DNA of 64,000 nucleotides from UWMA-0277 sp965183885 (GCA_965183885.1 OZ238992.1:124001-188000); one strand, 5' to 3'. Positions 28,005 through 37,255 are shown, counted from the first letter of the stretch. The notes: generated from the letters alone by a model not told the origin. Numbers and translations: made by a program.

Positions 28005-29840
28005 ATGAAATCAACAGTATACCTATTAGTTTATTTAAAACGGATATTCCTATTGCTACTTATCTACAGTAGTAGTAGAATTTATTTTTACCTTAATAAT
28101 ATTGATAGTTTTAACAACGCTACTCTTTTAGAATTTATTGAAGGTATTCGCTTTGATATTTCTGCCTTAGTATACATTAACCTTCCCTTGTTTATCTTAC
28201 TTCTTTTTCCTCATAACCTAAGGAAACATCGCTATTATAAAAAAGCAACCAATTTATTATTTTATGGTGTTAACATCCCATTTATATTAATCAATAATGT
28301 TGATATTGAATATTTCCGATTTACTCAAAAACGCTCTACAGCTGATTTTTTTCAACTATTACAACTAGGAAGTGATGCAAAAAATATCATTCCTCAATAC
28401 ATGAAGGATTTTTGGCCAATTACACTATTTAGTTTAGTTCAAATTTGGCTACTTATTAAAATAAAAGACCTACCTAATTATAAGATAAAACTTAAACTCA
28501 AATTATTACCAAAATCTCTTCTGATAGTTATATTATCTATAGGAATATTTATAGTTTCTGCTAGAGGAGGATTACAACTAAAGCCTATAAAAACTATTAA
28601 TGCTGGTGAACTATGTGGATCTACTAATAATGGCTTAATTCTTAACACCCCATTTTGTATCCTACACTCTATTGAAAATAACCCCTTAACAAATCATAAT
28701 TACTACAATACTGATGAATTAAATAATATATACTCTCCTATTAAATCTGCTAATACAGGAATAGTCAAACCTATAAATATAGTAATACTAATTATGGAAA
28801 GCTATTCTAAAGAGTTTATAGGATATTATAATAACGGAGAAGGTTATACTCCATTTTTAGATAGCCTAATGCAAGAAGGATTAACTTTTGAAAATGCCTA
28901 TGCAAATGGTCTCAAATCTATTGAAGGGCTGCCAGCAATTACAGCCGGACTACCAACCCTTATGAACAATCCATTCATCACCTCTAACTATGCTCAGAAT
29001 AAATTTGAGAGCCTAGCCTCCTTACTAAACCATGAAGGATACAATACTTCCTTTTACCATGGAGGAAGTAGAGGTACTATGGGATTCTATAGTTTTAGTA
29101 GAAGAGCAGGGTTTCAAGAATATTATGGTTTAGAAGAATACGGTAATAATGCTGACTTTGATGGTAGTTGGGGAATTTATGACAAACCTTTTATGCAGTA
29201 CTTTGCACAACATCTAAAAATAAAACAAAAACCTTTCTTTACTACCTTATTTTCTTTAAGCTCTCACCCACCCTATGTACTACCTAAAGATTATAAAATT
29301 GAGAATGAAGAAATTGGAATACGTGAAACGATAAAATATAGTGACTATGCTATGGAAGAGTTTTTTAATTCTATAAAGAATGAAGAATGGTTTAGAAACA
29401 CACTATTTATAATTACTGCCGACCATACTTCAGGAGTTCGGTATAATAAGGAATACAAAAACAAACTAGGAAGGTATGCCATACCTATGCTTATTTATAA
29501 AGGTGATGGAAGCTTAAAAGGTATAAATACTAATATTGTACAACAGATTGATATTATGCCAACTACACTTGAAATGATTAATTACAATAAACCTTATTTT
29601 TCTTTTGGAAAGTCAATGTTTAGTAAAGAGCAATGGGCTATAAGTATGCTACAGAATCAGTATCGTTTTATTACCCAGAATGGCATTATTAATAATAAAG
29701 CTGAAGAGTACCCTACTTATAGCGATTGGGGGCTTAATACCATTAGTACTGCAAATGACAGTGATATTATACTACTAAAAGCCATAAAACAAACCTATAA
29801 TCAAAAAATGATAAACAATAAAATATATTATGAAAATTAG
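28005..29840 (+). CDS. LTA-synthase-family membrane sulfatase-fold protein
   Basis: 611 residues: five transmembrane helices in the first ~190 residues and an extracytoplasmic sulfatase/alkaline-phosphatase-fold domain (about 255-560). The metal site is suggested by ILIMESYSKEF, the nucleophile region NGLKSIEGLPAI, DFDGSWGIYD and the C-terminal ITADHTSG. In Gram-positive bacteria LtaS polymerises glycerol phosphate; in Gram-negative relatives the enzymes transfer phosphoglycerol or phosphoethanolamine to sugars of membrane glycans, so a lipid- or glycan-modifying role at the outer face is the safest reading. It overlaps the lipid-kinase gene by 11 nt. Confidence 0.88.
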   Translation: MKSTVYLLVYLKRIFLLLLIYSSSRIYFYLNNIDSFNNATLLEFIEGIRFDISALVYINLPLFILLLFPHNLRKHRYYKKATNLLFYGVNIPFILINNVDIEYFRFTQKRSTADFFQLLQLGSDAKNIIPQYMKDFWPITLFSLVQIWLLIKIKDLPNYKIKLKLKLLPKSLLIVILSIGIFIVSARGGLQLKPIKTINAGELCGSTNNGLILNTPFCILHSIENNPLTNHNYYNTDELNNIYSPIKSANTGIVKPINIVILIMESYSKEFIGYYNNGEGYTPFLDSLMQEGLTFENAYANGLKSIEGLPAITAGLPTLMNNPFITSNYAQNKFESLASLLNHEGYNTSFYHGGSRGTMGFYSFSRRAGFQEYYGLEEYGNNADFDGSWGIYDKPFMQYFAQHLKIKQKPFFTTLFSLSSHPPYVLPKDYKIENEEIGIRETIKYSDYAMEEFFNSIKNEEWFRNTLFIITADHTSGVRYNKEYKNKLGRYAIPMLIYKGDGSLKGINTNIVQQIDIMPTTLEMINYNKPYFSFGKSMFSKEQWAISMLQNQYRFITQNGIINNKAEEYPTYSDWGLNTISTANDSDIILLKAIKQTYNQKMINNKIYYEN

Positions 29841-30693
29841 GTTTATCATTAATCCAATATCAGGTACAGGAAAACAGAAAGGAATCGAACTAATAATTGC
29901 CCAAAACCTGAAAGAAGAAGAGTATGATATTGTATATACTAAGAAAGCAAACGATGCAACACTACTTAGCAAACAGGCAATAAAAGATGCTATAACTGTA
30001 GTAATTGCTGTTGGTGGAGATGGCACTGTTAACGAATGTGCTAAAGCCCTCATTGGAAGCAATACTGCTTTAGGGGTTATTCCTTGTGGATCAGGAAATG
30101 GTTTTGCCTTTCATCTTGGAATGAAACGTGATATACAAATAGCAATTGAACAGCTAAAACATTGTAGTATTAAAACTATTGATAGTTGCTCAGCTAATGG
30201 ACTTCCTTTTGTAAATGTATCTGGAGTAGGGTTTGATGCCCATATTGCAAATCTATTTTCTAATTTGGAAATACGAGGCTTTATAAACTATGTAAAGCTT
30301 ATTACTAAGGAATTAGGTTATAAACCAAAAAAATACACCATAAATTATAATGGAACAGAAAGAACTGTAGCTGCTTACTTAATTGCTTTTGCAAATGCTA
30401 GTCAATATGGTAATGATGCTCGTATTTCCCCCCTAGCAGATATTAGTGATGGATTATTAGATTTTGTTATCATTAAAGACTTTCCAAAATGGAAAATTCC
30501 AGGTTTTTTATTAAAAGTAGCCCAAGGAAAAACACATTTATCCAAATATGCTGAAATTATACAAGCTACTAGTATGGAAATTAAAACAGAAAGCGGATTG
30601 GTTCATCTTGATGGAGAACCAAAAGAACTTAAAAATCCTATAACAGTAAAAATACACCCTAATACTTTAAAAATATTTACCCCTCATGGCTAA
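29830..30693 (+). CDS. Diacylglycerol-kinase-family lipid kinase
   Basis: YegS/DgkB-type kinase, 287 residues. The DAGK catalytic domain shows NPISGTGK (residues 8-15), the nucleotide loop GGDGTVNE (62-69) and GSGNGFAFHLG (about 87-97), and the C-terminal domain ends with a HLDGEP motif. It likely phosphorylates diacylglycerol or a related lipid in the membrane. Its coupling to the LTA-synthase-like gene fits a recycling role: LtaS-type transfer from phosphatidylglycerol releases diacylglycerol, which the kinase returns to phosphatidate. That link is inferred from the 11-nt overlap. The next gene overlaps it by 8 nt. Confidence 0.87.
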   Translation: MKIRFIINPISGTGKQKGIELIIAQNLKEEEYDIVYTKKANDATLLSKQAIKDAITVVIAVGGDGTVNECAKALIGSNTALGVIPCGSGNGFAFHLGMKRDIQIAIEQLKHCSIKTIDSCSANGLPFVNVSGVGFDAHIANLFSNLEIRGFINYVKLITKELGYKPKKYTINYNGTERTVAAYLIAFANASQYGNDARISPLADISDGLLDFVIIKDFPKWKIPGFLLKVAQGKTHLSKYAEIIQATSMEIKTESGLVHLDGEPKELKNPITVKIHPNTLKIFTPHG

Positions 30694-31024
30694 AAAAGGA
30701 AAAAACAGAAAAGGAGTTATGTATTCCACCAACCCTGATTTTGAATATGAATATGAAAATGATGAATTAGAAACTCTTCCTAATAATCAACAACATCTGA
30801 AGGTATGTATTGATAAACATAGAGCAGGGAAAATTGCTGTTATCATAAAGGATTTTGTAGGAACAGCTGAAGACCTAAAAAGCCTAGGTAAAAAACTAAA
30901 AGCTAAATGTGGTGTTGGTGGAAGTGCTAAAAATGGAGAAATAATCATACAAGGTGATGTACGGGATAAAGTAATGGATATCCTTGGGAAAGAAGGTTAT
31001 AATTATAAGAGAGTTGGGGGATAA
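30686..31024 (+). CDS. SUI1/eIF1-like translation factor
   Basis: 112-residue protein of the bacterial YciH/SUI1 group. The C-terminal two thirds match the family: HRAGKIAVIIKDFVG, then KKLKAKCGVGGSAKNGEI and a closing GDVRDKVMDILGKEGY. Eukaryotic eIF1 controls start-codon selection; the bacterial proteins bind the small ribosomal subunit, but their role is not well settled. The first 35 residues are polar and probably disordered. It overlaps the lipid-kinase gene by 8 nt. Confidence 0.9.
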   Translation: MAKKGKNRKGVMYSTNPDFEYEYENDELETLPNNQQHLKVCIDKHRAGKIAVIIKDFVGTAEDLKSLGKKLKAKCGVGGSAKNGEIIIQGDVRDKVMDILGKEGYNYKRVGG

Positions 31025-31104
31025 AGTTTTAATACATAAGTTACTCAAAATAAAAGTTCAATTCTATCAGTATAAATACTGAGTTTACTCAATATGTTAA
31101 TTTG

Positions 31105-31112
31105 TAATTTTG
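31105..31112 (+). promoter_or_regulatory. -7 element of the 31138 lipoprotein gene
   Basis: TAATTTTG, exact consensus, 25 nt before the ATG. TTTA at 31084-31087 could serve as a weak -33 element 17 bp upstream. Confidence 0.5.
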
Positions 31113-31137
31113 TCAAAAATAAATTTTAAAAACGATT

Positions 31138-31779
31138 ATGAAAAAATTACTTTATACACTATTCGCTGTATCTTTAATATTCGCTGCTTGTAAGAAAGAA
31201 GAAGGCTGTACAGATTCAGTTGCAACAAACTTTAATGCAGATGCTGACAAGGATGATGGTTCTTGCACTTATAGTATATTAGGAGGTTGGGAATTTATAG
31301 AAATGAATTATAGCGAAACTGAAGGCTATTACACTTCCTACCCTAATGGGAAAAAAGTAGTTACATATTCTATAAGCGAAATTATGATTCCAGGCGATAC
31401 TTCTTGGGGAATAGCATCAACATATATTAATTTTAAATCTGATGGAACTCTAAAAGAAACAACAACTATATTAGACGGAAGTATATATGATATAACCTAC
31501 ACTTGGATTAAGAATGGTAATTTACTAACGATCAACGACTCAATAGATCTTGAAATCAACACACTAACATCAAGCACTTTAAAATACAGTAAAAATGAGT
31601 TAGATACTTTTACACATTATGGAAACCCGATACTGAACGATACTGTTTATTTTAATGAATTTGAAAATAAAATTGAATTTAAAAGAGAAGATTTCCCTTT
31701 AGACAATTCAAACTCCAAGATGATTAAAGGCAGTAACAAATCATTATTTAAAACATTTATTAATAGAAAGAGAAAATAA
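31138..31779 (+). CDS. Small lipoprotein with Cys-loop DDGSC motif
   Basis: 213-residue lipoprotein: signal peptide with lipobox FAAC (C18) followed by KKEEG, a lysine-acidic pattern like the surface-export signal of Bacteroidota lipoproteins. Right after it comes GCTDSVATNFNADADKDDGS ending in C, the 'GCTDxxAxNxxxxAxxDDGSC' element found in secreted Bacteroidota proteins. The body (about residues 45-185) reads like a lipocalin-type barrel: 'LGGWEFIEMNY...TYINFKSDGTLKETTTI...YTWIKNGNLLTI'. Function unknown. The same Cys-loop occurs in the lipoprotein at 33871-34365, on the other side of comEC. Its end overlaps the comEC end by 20 nt (convergent). Confidence 0.78.
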   Translation: MKKLLYTLFAVSLIFAACKKEEGCTDSVATNFNADADKDDGSCTYSILGGWEFIEMNYSETEGYYTSYPNGKKVVTYSISEIMIPGDTSWGIASTYINFKSDGTLKETTTILDGSIYDITYTWIKNGNLLTINDSIDLEINTLTSSTLKYSKNELDTFTHYGNPILNDTVYFNEFENKIEFKREDFPLDNSNSKMIKGSNKSLFKTFINRKRK

Positions 31780-33832
31780 AAGCACCCTCCATATTTACAT
31801 TATAAAAAGGAATGTCCCATTTAAGGCATTCCTTTTTTATTTGTTCCCAATTATACTTTGAAACTGAGGAATCAATTACAACTTGTTTGCAATTTATGTT
31901 TTCCAAATCAAGTTTAACTTTACCAGAAACTATGATATAATCAAATGTTAAATTATTAATTGGTTTTAAAAAACCCTTATCCCATAATAAGATTCTTGTC
32001 TCAAAAAATTTAATATAATTCTTACTCCTATAAAAATTTTCTCTTTCAAAATTGCTGCTTACTAAATCTGTTTTTACTACCCCCTTTTTCCATCTGAAAT
32101 TCTGCAGAAAAAAAGCTACCTTTTGTTGATCTTCACCTAATTGACTTGAAGCTATAAAATAATTATCCCTTCCATTAAAAAAATCAATAGCACTGTATTT
32201 AGGAACATCATAAATAACAATAATATGCTGTTTGTCAATCTTCCTATTCTCCTGTATTTGCATCGTCATAAATACTATTGCAATAATTAACCCAAATTGC
32301 ATACTTCTTGCTTTTTTATATACCCAAGCATATATAAGTAAAAATAGCATTAAGTAAATAAGTAATACTTCTATTAAATTAATACTAATACCCGTTTTAA
32401 GTGAATAAGGCAACTCTTGAAACCAAATAACTAAGGTATTCTGAATAAAAAGTAAATTATTAACTACTAGAACTAAAACGTTAAACACAACAGGAATAAA
32501 AGAAAAAACAAACAACAACACACTCAAATTTATTATAAGTGTTACTAAAGGAATAATTATAATATTTGAAAGTAAAAAATAAGTTGGAAACTGATGAAAA
32601 TAATACAGTACCAGAGGAAAAGTTGCAAGCTGAGCAGCAACAGCAACTGTACTAATAATCCATATCTTATTTAATAACCAATTAGGAACTTCAATTAGAC
32701 TAACTAGTTTTGGTTGTAAATAAACAATACCTATAACTGCAAGATAAGATAATTGAAAACCCAACTGTAATAATAAAAAAGGATTATAAGCAAGCAAAAC
32801 AAAAGCTGATGCTGCTAAAGTATTGTAAATGTTTGTTTGTCGATTCAAAGCCTTTCCAACAATAATAAATGAGAACATAGTTGTTGCCCTAAGCACCGAT
32901 GGAGACAATCCTGTTAATAAAGCATACATCCAAAGAATAATTAACAGCAATATCGACTTTATATAATTACCATATTTTATTTTTCTAAGAAATAACAATA
33001 ATGAATTAATTACAACATATATAATACCTACATGTAAACCAGAAACTGCTAATATGTGCACAGCTCCTGTAGCAGCATAAGACTGTAGCATTTCTCTTGC
33101 TAATAAGTCTTTATAACCTATTAGTAATGCTGAAATTACAGCTAACTCATTATTCTTAAAATTCTGCTTTAATAAATTAAGTAATCTTTTTTGGTAAATG
33201 AAAGCTTTCCCTTTTAAAGAGCTTTTATTCTTAATCCCCATCTTTTTCCATTGAGAAGAACTTAAATACTGCTGAGCTGTAACTCCAATATTTGACAAGT
33301 AATTCTTATAATTAAATTGAGCTGGGTTTTTAGGAGGACCTATGGTTTTCCACTCCCCACTAACTAAAAGATATTCTCCATATAAAAGCTCATTAGACAA
33401 CGAGTCTATTGTAAAGTATAATATTGCTTTACCAGAAGTAGAAATCCACTTATCATCTTGTTTTACAAATAATACATTTACAAGAACTTTATTTGAATTC
33501 TTCTTAACAATTACATCCTCATCAAGGCTAACAATACTTTCTGAACTGGTATAAGTAATGAAATTATTTCTTAAATTATTTGGCTTATTAATTTCCAAAA
33601 TAACAGCTCCAATAAAAAAAATAAACAAATGAATTAATAACCCAAAAACCCATCTCCTTTTATAAACTGTAAAATATTTTTTCAAACTATAAACCAATAA
33701 CAATCCCAATAGTACACCTAACAATATGTATATTAAAATATTAGGACCTATATTAATATATATAGAAAAGGATATTCCTAATATTAAGGGGAGTAATAAT
33801 CTTAAAAGTGGTATTTTATTCCAAGTATTCAT
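31760..33832 (-). CDS. comEC: ComEC/Rec2-type DNA-uptake membrane protein lacking the nuclease site
   Basis: Inner-membrane competence channel that imports single-stranded DNA. The start at 33832 (MNTWNKIPLLRLLLPLI) is chosen over 33868 because the earlier ATG adds a non-conserved leader that reaches within 2 nt of the divergent lipoprotein gene. N-terminal DUF4131 region (about 30-200), then the ComEC core with multiple helices and the signature GAVHILAVSGLHVGIIYV, and LSPSVLRATTMF. In full-length homologues the C-terminus is a metallo-beta-lactamase-type domain; here the last ~150 residues keep a similar size but no HxHxDH zinc motif is visible. The chain is 690 residues from this start. 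Confidence 0.86.
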   Translation of the reverse strand: MNTWNKIPLLRLLLPLILGISFSIYINIGPNILIYILLGVLLGLLLVYSLKKYFTVYKRRWVFGLLIHLFIFFIGAVILEINKPNNLRNNFITYTSSESIVSLDEDVIVKKNSNKVLVNVLFVKQDDKWISTSGKAILYFTIDSLSNELLYGEYLLVSGEWKTIGPPKNPAQFNYKNYLSNIGVTAQQYLSSSQWKKMGIKNKSSLKGKAFIYQKRLLNLLKQNFKNNELAVISALLIGYKDLLAREMLQSYAATGAVHILAVSGLHVGIIYVVINSLLLFLRKIKYGNYIKSILLLIILWMYALLTGLSPSVLRATTMFSFIIVGKALNRQTNIYNTLAASAFVLLAYNPFLLLQLGFQLSYLAVIGIVYLQPKLVSLIEVPNWLLNKIWIISTVAVAAQLATFPLVLYYFHQFPTYFLLSNIIIIPLVTLIINLSVLLFVFSFIPVVFNVLVLVVNNLLFIQNTLVIWFQELPYSLKTGISINLIEVLLIYLMLFLLIYAWVYKKARSMQFGLIIAIVFMTMQIQENRKIDKQHIIVIYDVPKYSAIDFFNGRDNYFIASSQLGEDQQKVAFFLQNFRWKKGVVKTDLVSSNFERENFYRSKNYIKFFETRILLWDKGFLKPINNLTFDYIIVSGKVKLDLENINCKQVVIDSSVSKYNWEQIKKECLKWDIPFYNVNMEGAFIFSFY

Positions 33833-33846
33833 TTCGATAAATTTAA

Positions 33847-33854
33847 TATATTTG
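33847..33854 (+). promoter_or_regulatory. -7 element of the 33871 lipoprotein gene
   Basis: TATATTTG, exact consensus, 16 nt before the ATG; the matching -33 region is unclear and falls in the start of divergent comEC. Confidence 0.5.
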
Positions 33855-33870
33855 TTTAAAATTATCAAGC

Positions 33871-34365
33871 ATGAAAAAGATACTCTTATTCTCTACCTTA
33901 GCAATACTATTTAATTCCTGTAGAATTGAAACTGAGGGCTGTACTGAGCCAGCAGCAATCAACTATGAGCGTAATGCCGATTTTGATGATGGAAGCTGTA
34001 TATTTGAGGCAGATCTTGTTTTCTTTTATGATCATATTACAGCAACAGAGTTAAATTCTGCAAATTTTGACAGATTAGATTATTATGTTGAAGAGTCTCC
34101 AGGAACTTTTATTAGTATTGGTAGTGAATACCCTATTCCTGATTTTATTGCTGATGGAATTCCAAATTGCTATGAAGAAACCTATGTTAGCTCAACAATA
34201 CAGTGGTCCAACTCAATTGGTACAAACCTAAACTATAAAGTTTATGGAGTTCATGATTTAGGAATTCTTGGAGAAATAGAAACAGAAGTTGACTCTTACT
34301 CTTACAGCCTAGGAGCTAATGAATGCATCGCTATACAAATAAGATTTCTTTCTAAAAAGAAGTAA
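33871..34365 (+). CDS. Small lipoprotein with Cys-loop DDGSC motif
   Basis: 164-residue lipoprotein with lipobox FNSC (C17) followed by RIETEG and the Cys-loop GCTEPAAINYERNADFDDGS-C, the same element as in the 31138-31779 product. The remaining ~115 residues hold a beta-rich domain with one further cysteine pair (C103 and C151 from the start) that could form a disulfide. Unlike the 31138 product the downstream domain does not look like a lipocalin. Function unknown. It overlaps the end of convergent lpxB by 14 nt. Confidence 0.75.
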   Translation: MKKILLFSTLAILFNSCRIETEGCTEPAAINYERNADFDDGSCIFEADLVFFYDHITATELNSANFDRLDYYVEESPGTFISIGSEYPIPDFIADGIPNCYEETYVSSTIQWSNSIGTNLNYKVYGVHDLGILGEIETEVDSYSYSLGANECIAIQIRFLSKKK

Positions 34366-35428
34366 TAAGTTGAGCTGCTTTTTTTGAAGCTCCTTTATTA
34401 GCTAAAATATCCTGGAGCTTATCATAATTTATTAAGATAGGCTCCTTTTCATTTAACACCTTATCTAACTCTATTTTTAAATTATTTGAATTAAGATTAT
34501 CTTGAATTAATTCTTTAACTACTTCTTTATCCATAATAATATTTACTAAGGATATATATTTAATTTTAACTAATGCCTTAGCTAAAGTATAGGTAAGCCA
34601 ATTTGTTTTATAACAAACTACCTGTGGCACTTTAAACAAAGCTGTTTCTAAAGTAGCTGTTCCTGAAGTAACTAATGCTGCTGTTGCTTTAGACAATAAG
34701 CCATAAGTTTCATCAAAAACAAGTGCAACATTTCTTTTTCCTATAAAAGAACTATAATACTTCTTACTAAAAGTATTAGTTGCTGCTATAACAAACTGAT
34801 GATTAGGGTAACTATCTACAACTGTTAACATTTCAGGAAGTATACGTTCTAGCTCTTGCTTTCTACTGCCAGGAAATAAAGCAATAATAGGTTTATCAGT
34901 ACTATAAGTAAAAGTAAAATTTTGCTTTTTTATCTCGTCTAATAATGGATTGCCAACATAGGTTACTTTCATTCCATTTTTCTTAAAAAAGTCTACCTCA
35001 AATGGAAATATAACTAATAACTCATCAACATATTTTTTAAGCTTCTTAACTCTGCTTTTATTCCAAGCCCAAACCTTAGGTGATATATAATAAAATACTT
35101 TTATCCCCTCTTGCTTTGCAAATTCAGCAATCTTTAAATTAAAACCTGGATAGTCTACTAAAATAAGAGCATCAGGCTTATAAGCTAAGATATCTTGTTT
35201 ACAAAAATCTAAGTTTTGCTTTATGCTTTTAAGGTTTTTCAATACTTCCCAAAGCCCCATAAATGCTGTATCCTTTATATGCTTTGCTAAGGATATTCCT
35301 TCAGCAATTAAACGCTCTCCACCCCAAGCCCGTATTTGCAAATCATCATTACATTTTTTTAACTCATGTACTAAGTTTGCTGCATGTAAATCACCCGAAG
35401 GCTCACCTGTAATAAGATAATATTTCAC
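34352..35428 (-). CDS. lpxB: Lipid-A-disaccharide synthase
   Basis: Glycosyltransferase (GT19) that joins UDP-2,3-diacylglucosamine and lipid X to form the lipid A disaccharide at the inner membrane. Signatures: GEPSGDLHAANLVHEL at residues 7-22, YYISPKVWAWNKSRVKK, PGSRKQELERILP, and the C-terminal LVTSGTATLETAL with the following 'VPQVVCYKTNWLTY'. The 358-residue length is slightly below that of E. coli LpxB (about 380). It is the last gene of the surE-93 aa-lpxB operon, starting 1 nt after the middle gene. It belongs to the same pathway as kdsA and the LptD-like gene in this window. Confidence 0.95.
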   Translation of the reverse strand: MKYYLITGEPSGDLHAANLVHELKKCNDDLQIRAWGGERLIAEGISLAKHIKDTAFMGLWEVLKNLKSIKQNLDFCKQDILAYKPDALILVDYPGFNLKIAEFAKQEGIKVFYYISPKVWAWNKSRVKKLKKYVDELLVIFPFEVDFFKKNGMKVTYVGNPLLDEIKKQNFTFTYSTDKPIIALFPGSRKQELERILPEMLTVVDSYPNHQFVIAATNTFSKKYYSSFIGKRNVALVFDETYGLLSKATAALVTSGTATLETALFKVPQVVCYKTNWLTYTLAKALVKIKYISLVNIIMDKEVVKELIQDNLNSNNLKIELDKVLNEKEPILINYDKLQDILANKGASKKAAQLITSF

Positions 35429-35429
35429 A

Positions 35430-35711
35430 CTAAATCAATATTAATATCATTACTAAAAAAGCATAGACTATTGTTGCTCCAAGTATTCCTCTTGCTACCT
35501 CTTCTTTGTAGGTTTTAATATGCATAAAAAATAATATTGAGTTGGTTGCAAAAACAGCCAAACTGATATGATGTGTTACTGTTCCCATCCTTTCAATAGT
35601 ATGTATGGCTGTATCTAATTCTACTTCCAAATAAAATCCTACATAAATAACAAATGCAACTATTGGAGCAAGCACTCCAATTAAAAATCCTTTTAAAGCA
35701 TCTCTATTCAT
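35430..35711 (-). CDS. Small three-helix membrane protein of unknown function
   Basis: 93 residues with three predicted membrane segments (about 8-28, 47-65 and 74-93) separated by short polar loops with few charges. I do not recognise a functional motif. It is conserved in position in this operon: it overlaps surE by 8 nt and lies 1 nt before lpxB, so it is co-translated with both. That placement may point to an envelope role. Confidence 0.72.
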   Translation of the reverse strand: MNRDALKGFLIGVLAPIVAFVIYVGFYLEVELDTAIHTIERMGTVTHHISLAVFATNSILFFMHIKTYKEEVARGILGATIVYAFLVMILILI

Positions 35712-36480
35712 CTAATAACATTTTGTTTAATACTGAAATTGAAGGGTAAGCAGTTACATCAAACTGTACTGGAACTACTGAAACATAATGGTTTTCTAAA
35801 GCCCATTCATCTGTATCAGTCCCTTTATCATAGTTTACAAATTTACCTGTTAACCAGTAATAGGTTCTTCCTTTAGGATCAACTCTTTCTTCAAACTCCT
35901 CTTCCCAATTTGCATTTGCTTGTCTACAAACTTTAATTCCTTTTAGTGCTTCATCTTGCTTTGTTTTAGGGAAGTTTACATTTAAACAAACTCCTCTATC
36001 CATTCCATTATCAAGTACTGATTGTGTTATTTGCCTTATGTATTTCTCTGCCTCAGAGAAATCAGCATTATGTGCATAGTCAAGTAATGAAAAACCAATA
36101 GATGGAATTCCTTCTAAGGCTCCCTCTACAGCAGCCGACATCGTTCCTGAATAGATTACATTTATTGATGAGTTAGAACCATGATTAATTCCAGAAACAC
36201 ATAAATCAGGCTTTCTATCTAATAACTGATTTACTGCTAACTTAACACAATCAACAGGAGTACCGCTACAAGAATATTCTTCTTGAGGGCCTTTATCAAT
36301 AACCACCTTATCACACCTTAGTGTTGCTTCTATAGTAATGGCATGTCCCATACCTGATTGCGGTCCATCAGGAGCCACTACCACTACATCTCCAAAATCA
36401 TTCATTATCCTAATTAAATTACGAATTCCTGGAGCAGAAATTCCATCATCATTTGCAACTAAAATTAAGGGTTTGGCCAT
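35704..36480 (-). CDS. surE: 5'/3'-nucleotidase SurE
   Basis: Stationary-phase survival nucleotidase, 258 residues. The metal-binding motif LVANDDGISAPGI occurs at residues 6-18; SGTPVDCVKLA and SGINHGSNSS complete the family pattern. SurE dephosphorylates nucleoside 5'- and 3'-monophosphates. It heads the operon that ends in lpxB. Confidence 0.95.
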   Translation of the reverse strand: MAKPLILVANDDGISAPGIRNLIRIMNDFGDVVVVAPDGPQSGMGHAITIEATLRCDKVVIDKGPQEEYSCSGTPVDCVKLAVNQLLDRKPDLCVSGINHGSNSSINVIYSGTMSAAVEGALEGIPSIGFSLLDYAHNADFSEAEKYIRQITQSVLDNGMDRGVCLNVNFPKTKQDEALKGIKVCRQANANWEEEFEERVDPKGRTYYWLTGKFVNYDKGTDTDEWALENHYVSVVPVQFDVTAYPSISVLNKMLLDE

Positions 36481-36493
36481 TATTCAATTTTTA

Positions 36494-36524
36494 ATACAAC
36501 AAAACTACTATAATATTGTTGTAT
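36494..36524. promoter_or_regulatory. Inverted repeat between divergent surE and zinc-protease genes
   Basis: ATACAACAA (36494-36502), 13 bp, TTGTTGTAT (36516-36524): perfect 9-bp arms. The left arm overlaps the minus-strand -7 of surE (TAGTTTTG, plus-strand CAAAACTA at 36500-36507), and the right arm supplies the TTG of the -33 element for the plus-strand gene. It could be an operator controlling both. Confidence 0.4.
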
Positions 36525-36551
36525 ACTACAGAAGATTTTTTTCTAATTTTG
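36519..36551 (+). promoter_or_regulatory. Promoter of the zinc-protease gene
   Basis: TTG (36519-36521), 22 bp, TAATTTTG (36544-36551), exact -7 consensus, 23 nt before the ATG at 36575. Confidence 0.6.
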
Positions 36552-36574
36552 CAAAACAATAAAAAACAATAAAT

Positions 36575-37255
36575 ATGATTTGGATAATAATGATTGCCTT
36601 TATGATAATTGGAGGTATAGTAAGCTCAAGATTAAAGAGTAAATTTAAAAAATATAGTGCTGTTCCTACACTATCAGGAATGAGTGGAAAAGAAATTGCA
36701 GAAAAAATGTTAGCTGACAACCATATATATGATGTGAAGGTAATTTCTGTTCCTGGAAAATTAACTGACCATTATAATCCTATGGATAAAACGGTAAACC
36801 TAAGCCCTGATGTATATCAAGGAAGACACGTTTCTGCTGCTGCTGTAGCTGCACACGAATGCGGCCATGCATTACAACATGCTACAGCTTATAGTTGGTT
36901 ACAAATGCGCTCACAAATGGTTCCTGTAGTAAATATAAGTAATAAAGCTATGAGTACTGTATTCTTACTTGGAATATTTGGAGTTAGTTTCTTAGGAATC
37001 TTCTCTTTTGAGCAATTAATTATGTTATTCATAATTCTACAGGCTGTAGTTACTGCATTTACTTTAATTACACTTCCTGTTGAATTTGATGCTAGTAAAA
37101 GAGCATTAGTTTGGCTAAGACAATCAGGGATTACTAGCGAACAAGAACTTACTTATGCAGATGATGCCTTAAAATGGGCTGCAAGCACTTATGTAGTTGC
37201 TGCTTTAGCTGCTGTAACCTACCTACTCTATTACGTCTCTATGCTAAGAGATTAA
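36575..37255 (+). CDS. Zinc-dependent membrane metallopeptidase (YugP family)
   Basis: 226-residue neutral zinc metallopeptidase of the Zn_peptidase_2 family. An N-terminal helix (2-16) anchors it; the zinc motif is AAHECGHALQHA with H94-E95-C96-G97-H98, and two or three further helices fill the region after about residue 125 to the C-terminus. A third ligand would be in the EFDASKRA segment near residue 170. The substrates are unknown. The gene is monocistronic: own promoter upstream and a strong terminator 7 nt after the stop. Confidence 0.9.
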   Translation: MIWIIMIAFMIIGGIVSSRLKSKFKKYSAVPTLSGMSGKEIAEKMLADNHIYDVKVISVPGKLTDHYNPMDKTVNLSPDVYQGRHVSAAAVAAHECGHALQHATAYSWLQMRSQMVPVVNISNKAMSTVFLLGIFGVSFLGIFSFEQLIMLFIILQAVVTAFTLITLPVEFDASKRALVWLRQSGITSEQELTYADDALKWAASTYVVAALAAVTYLLYYVSMLRD

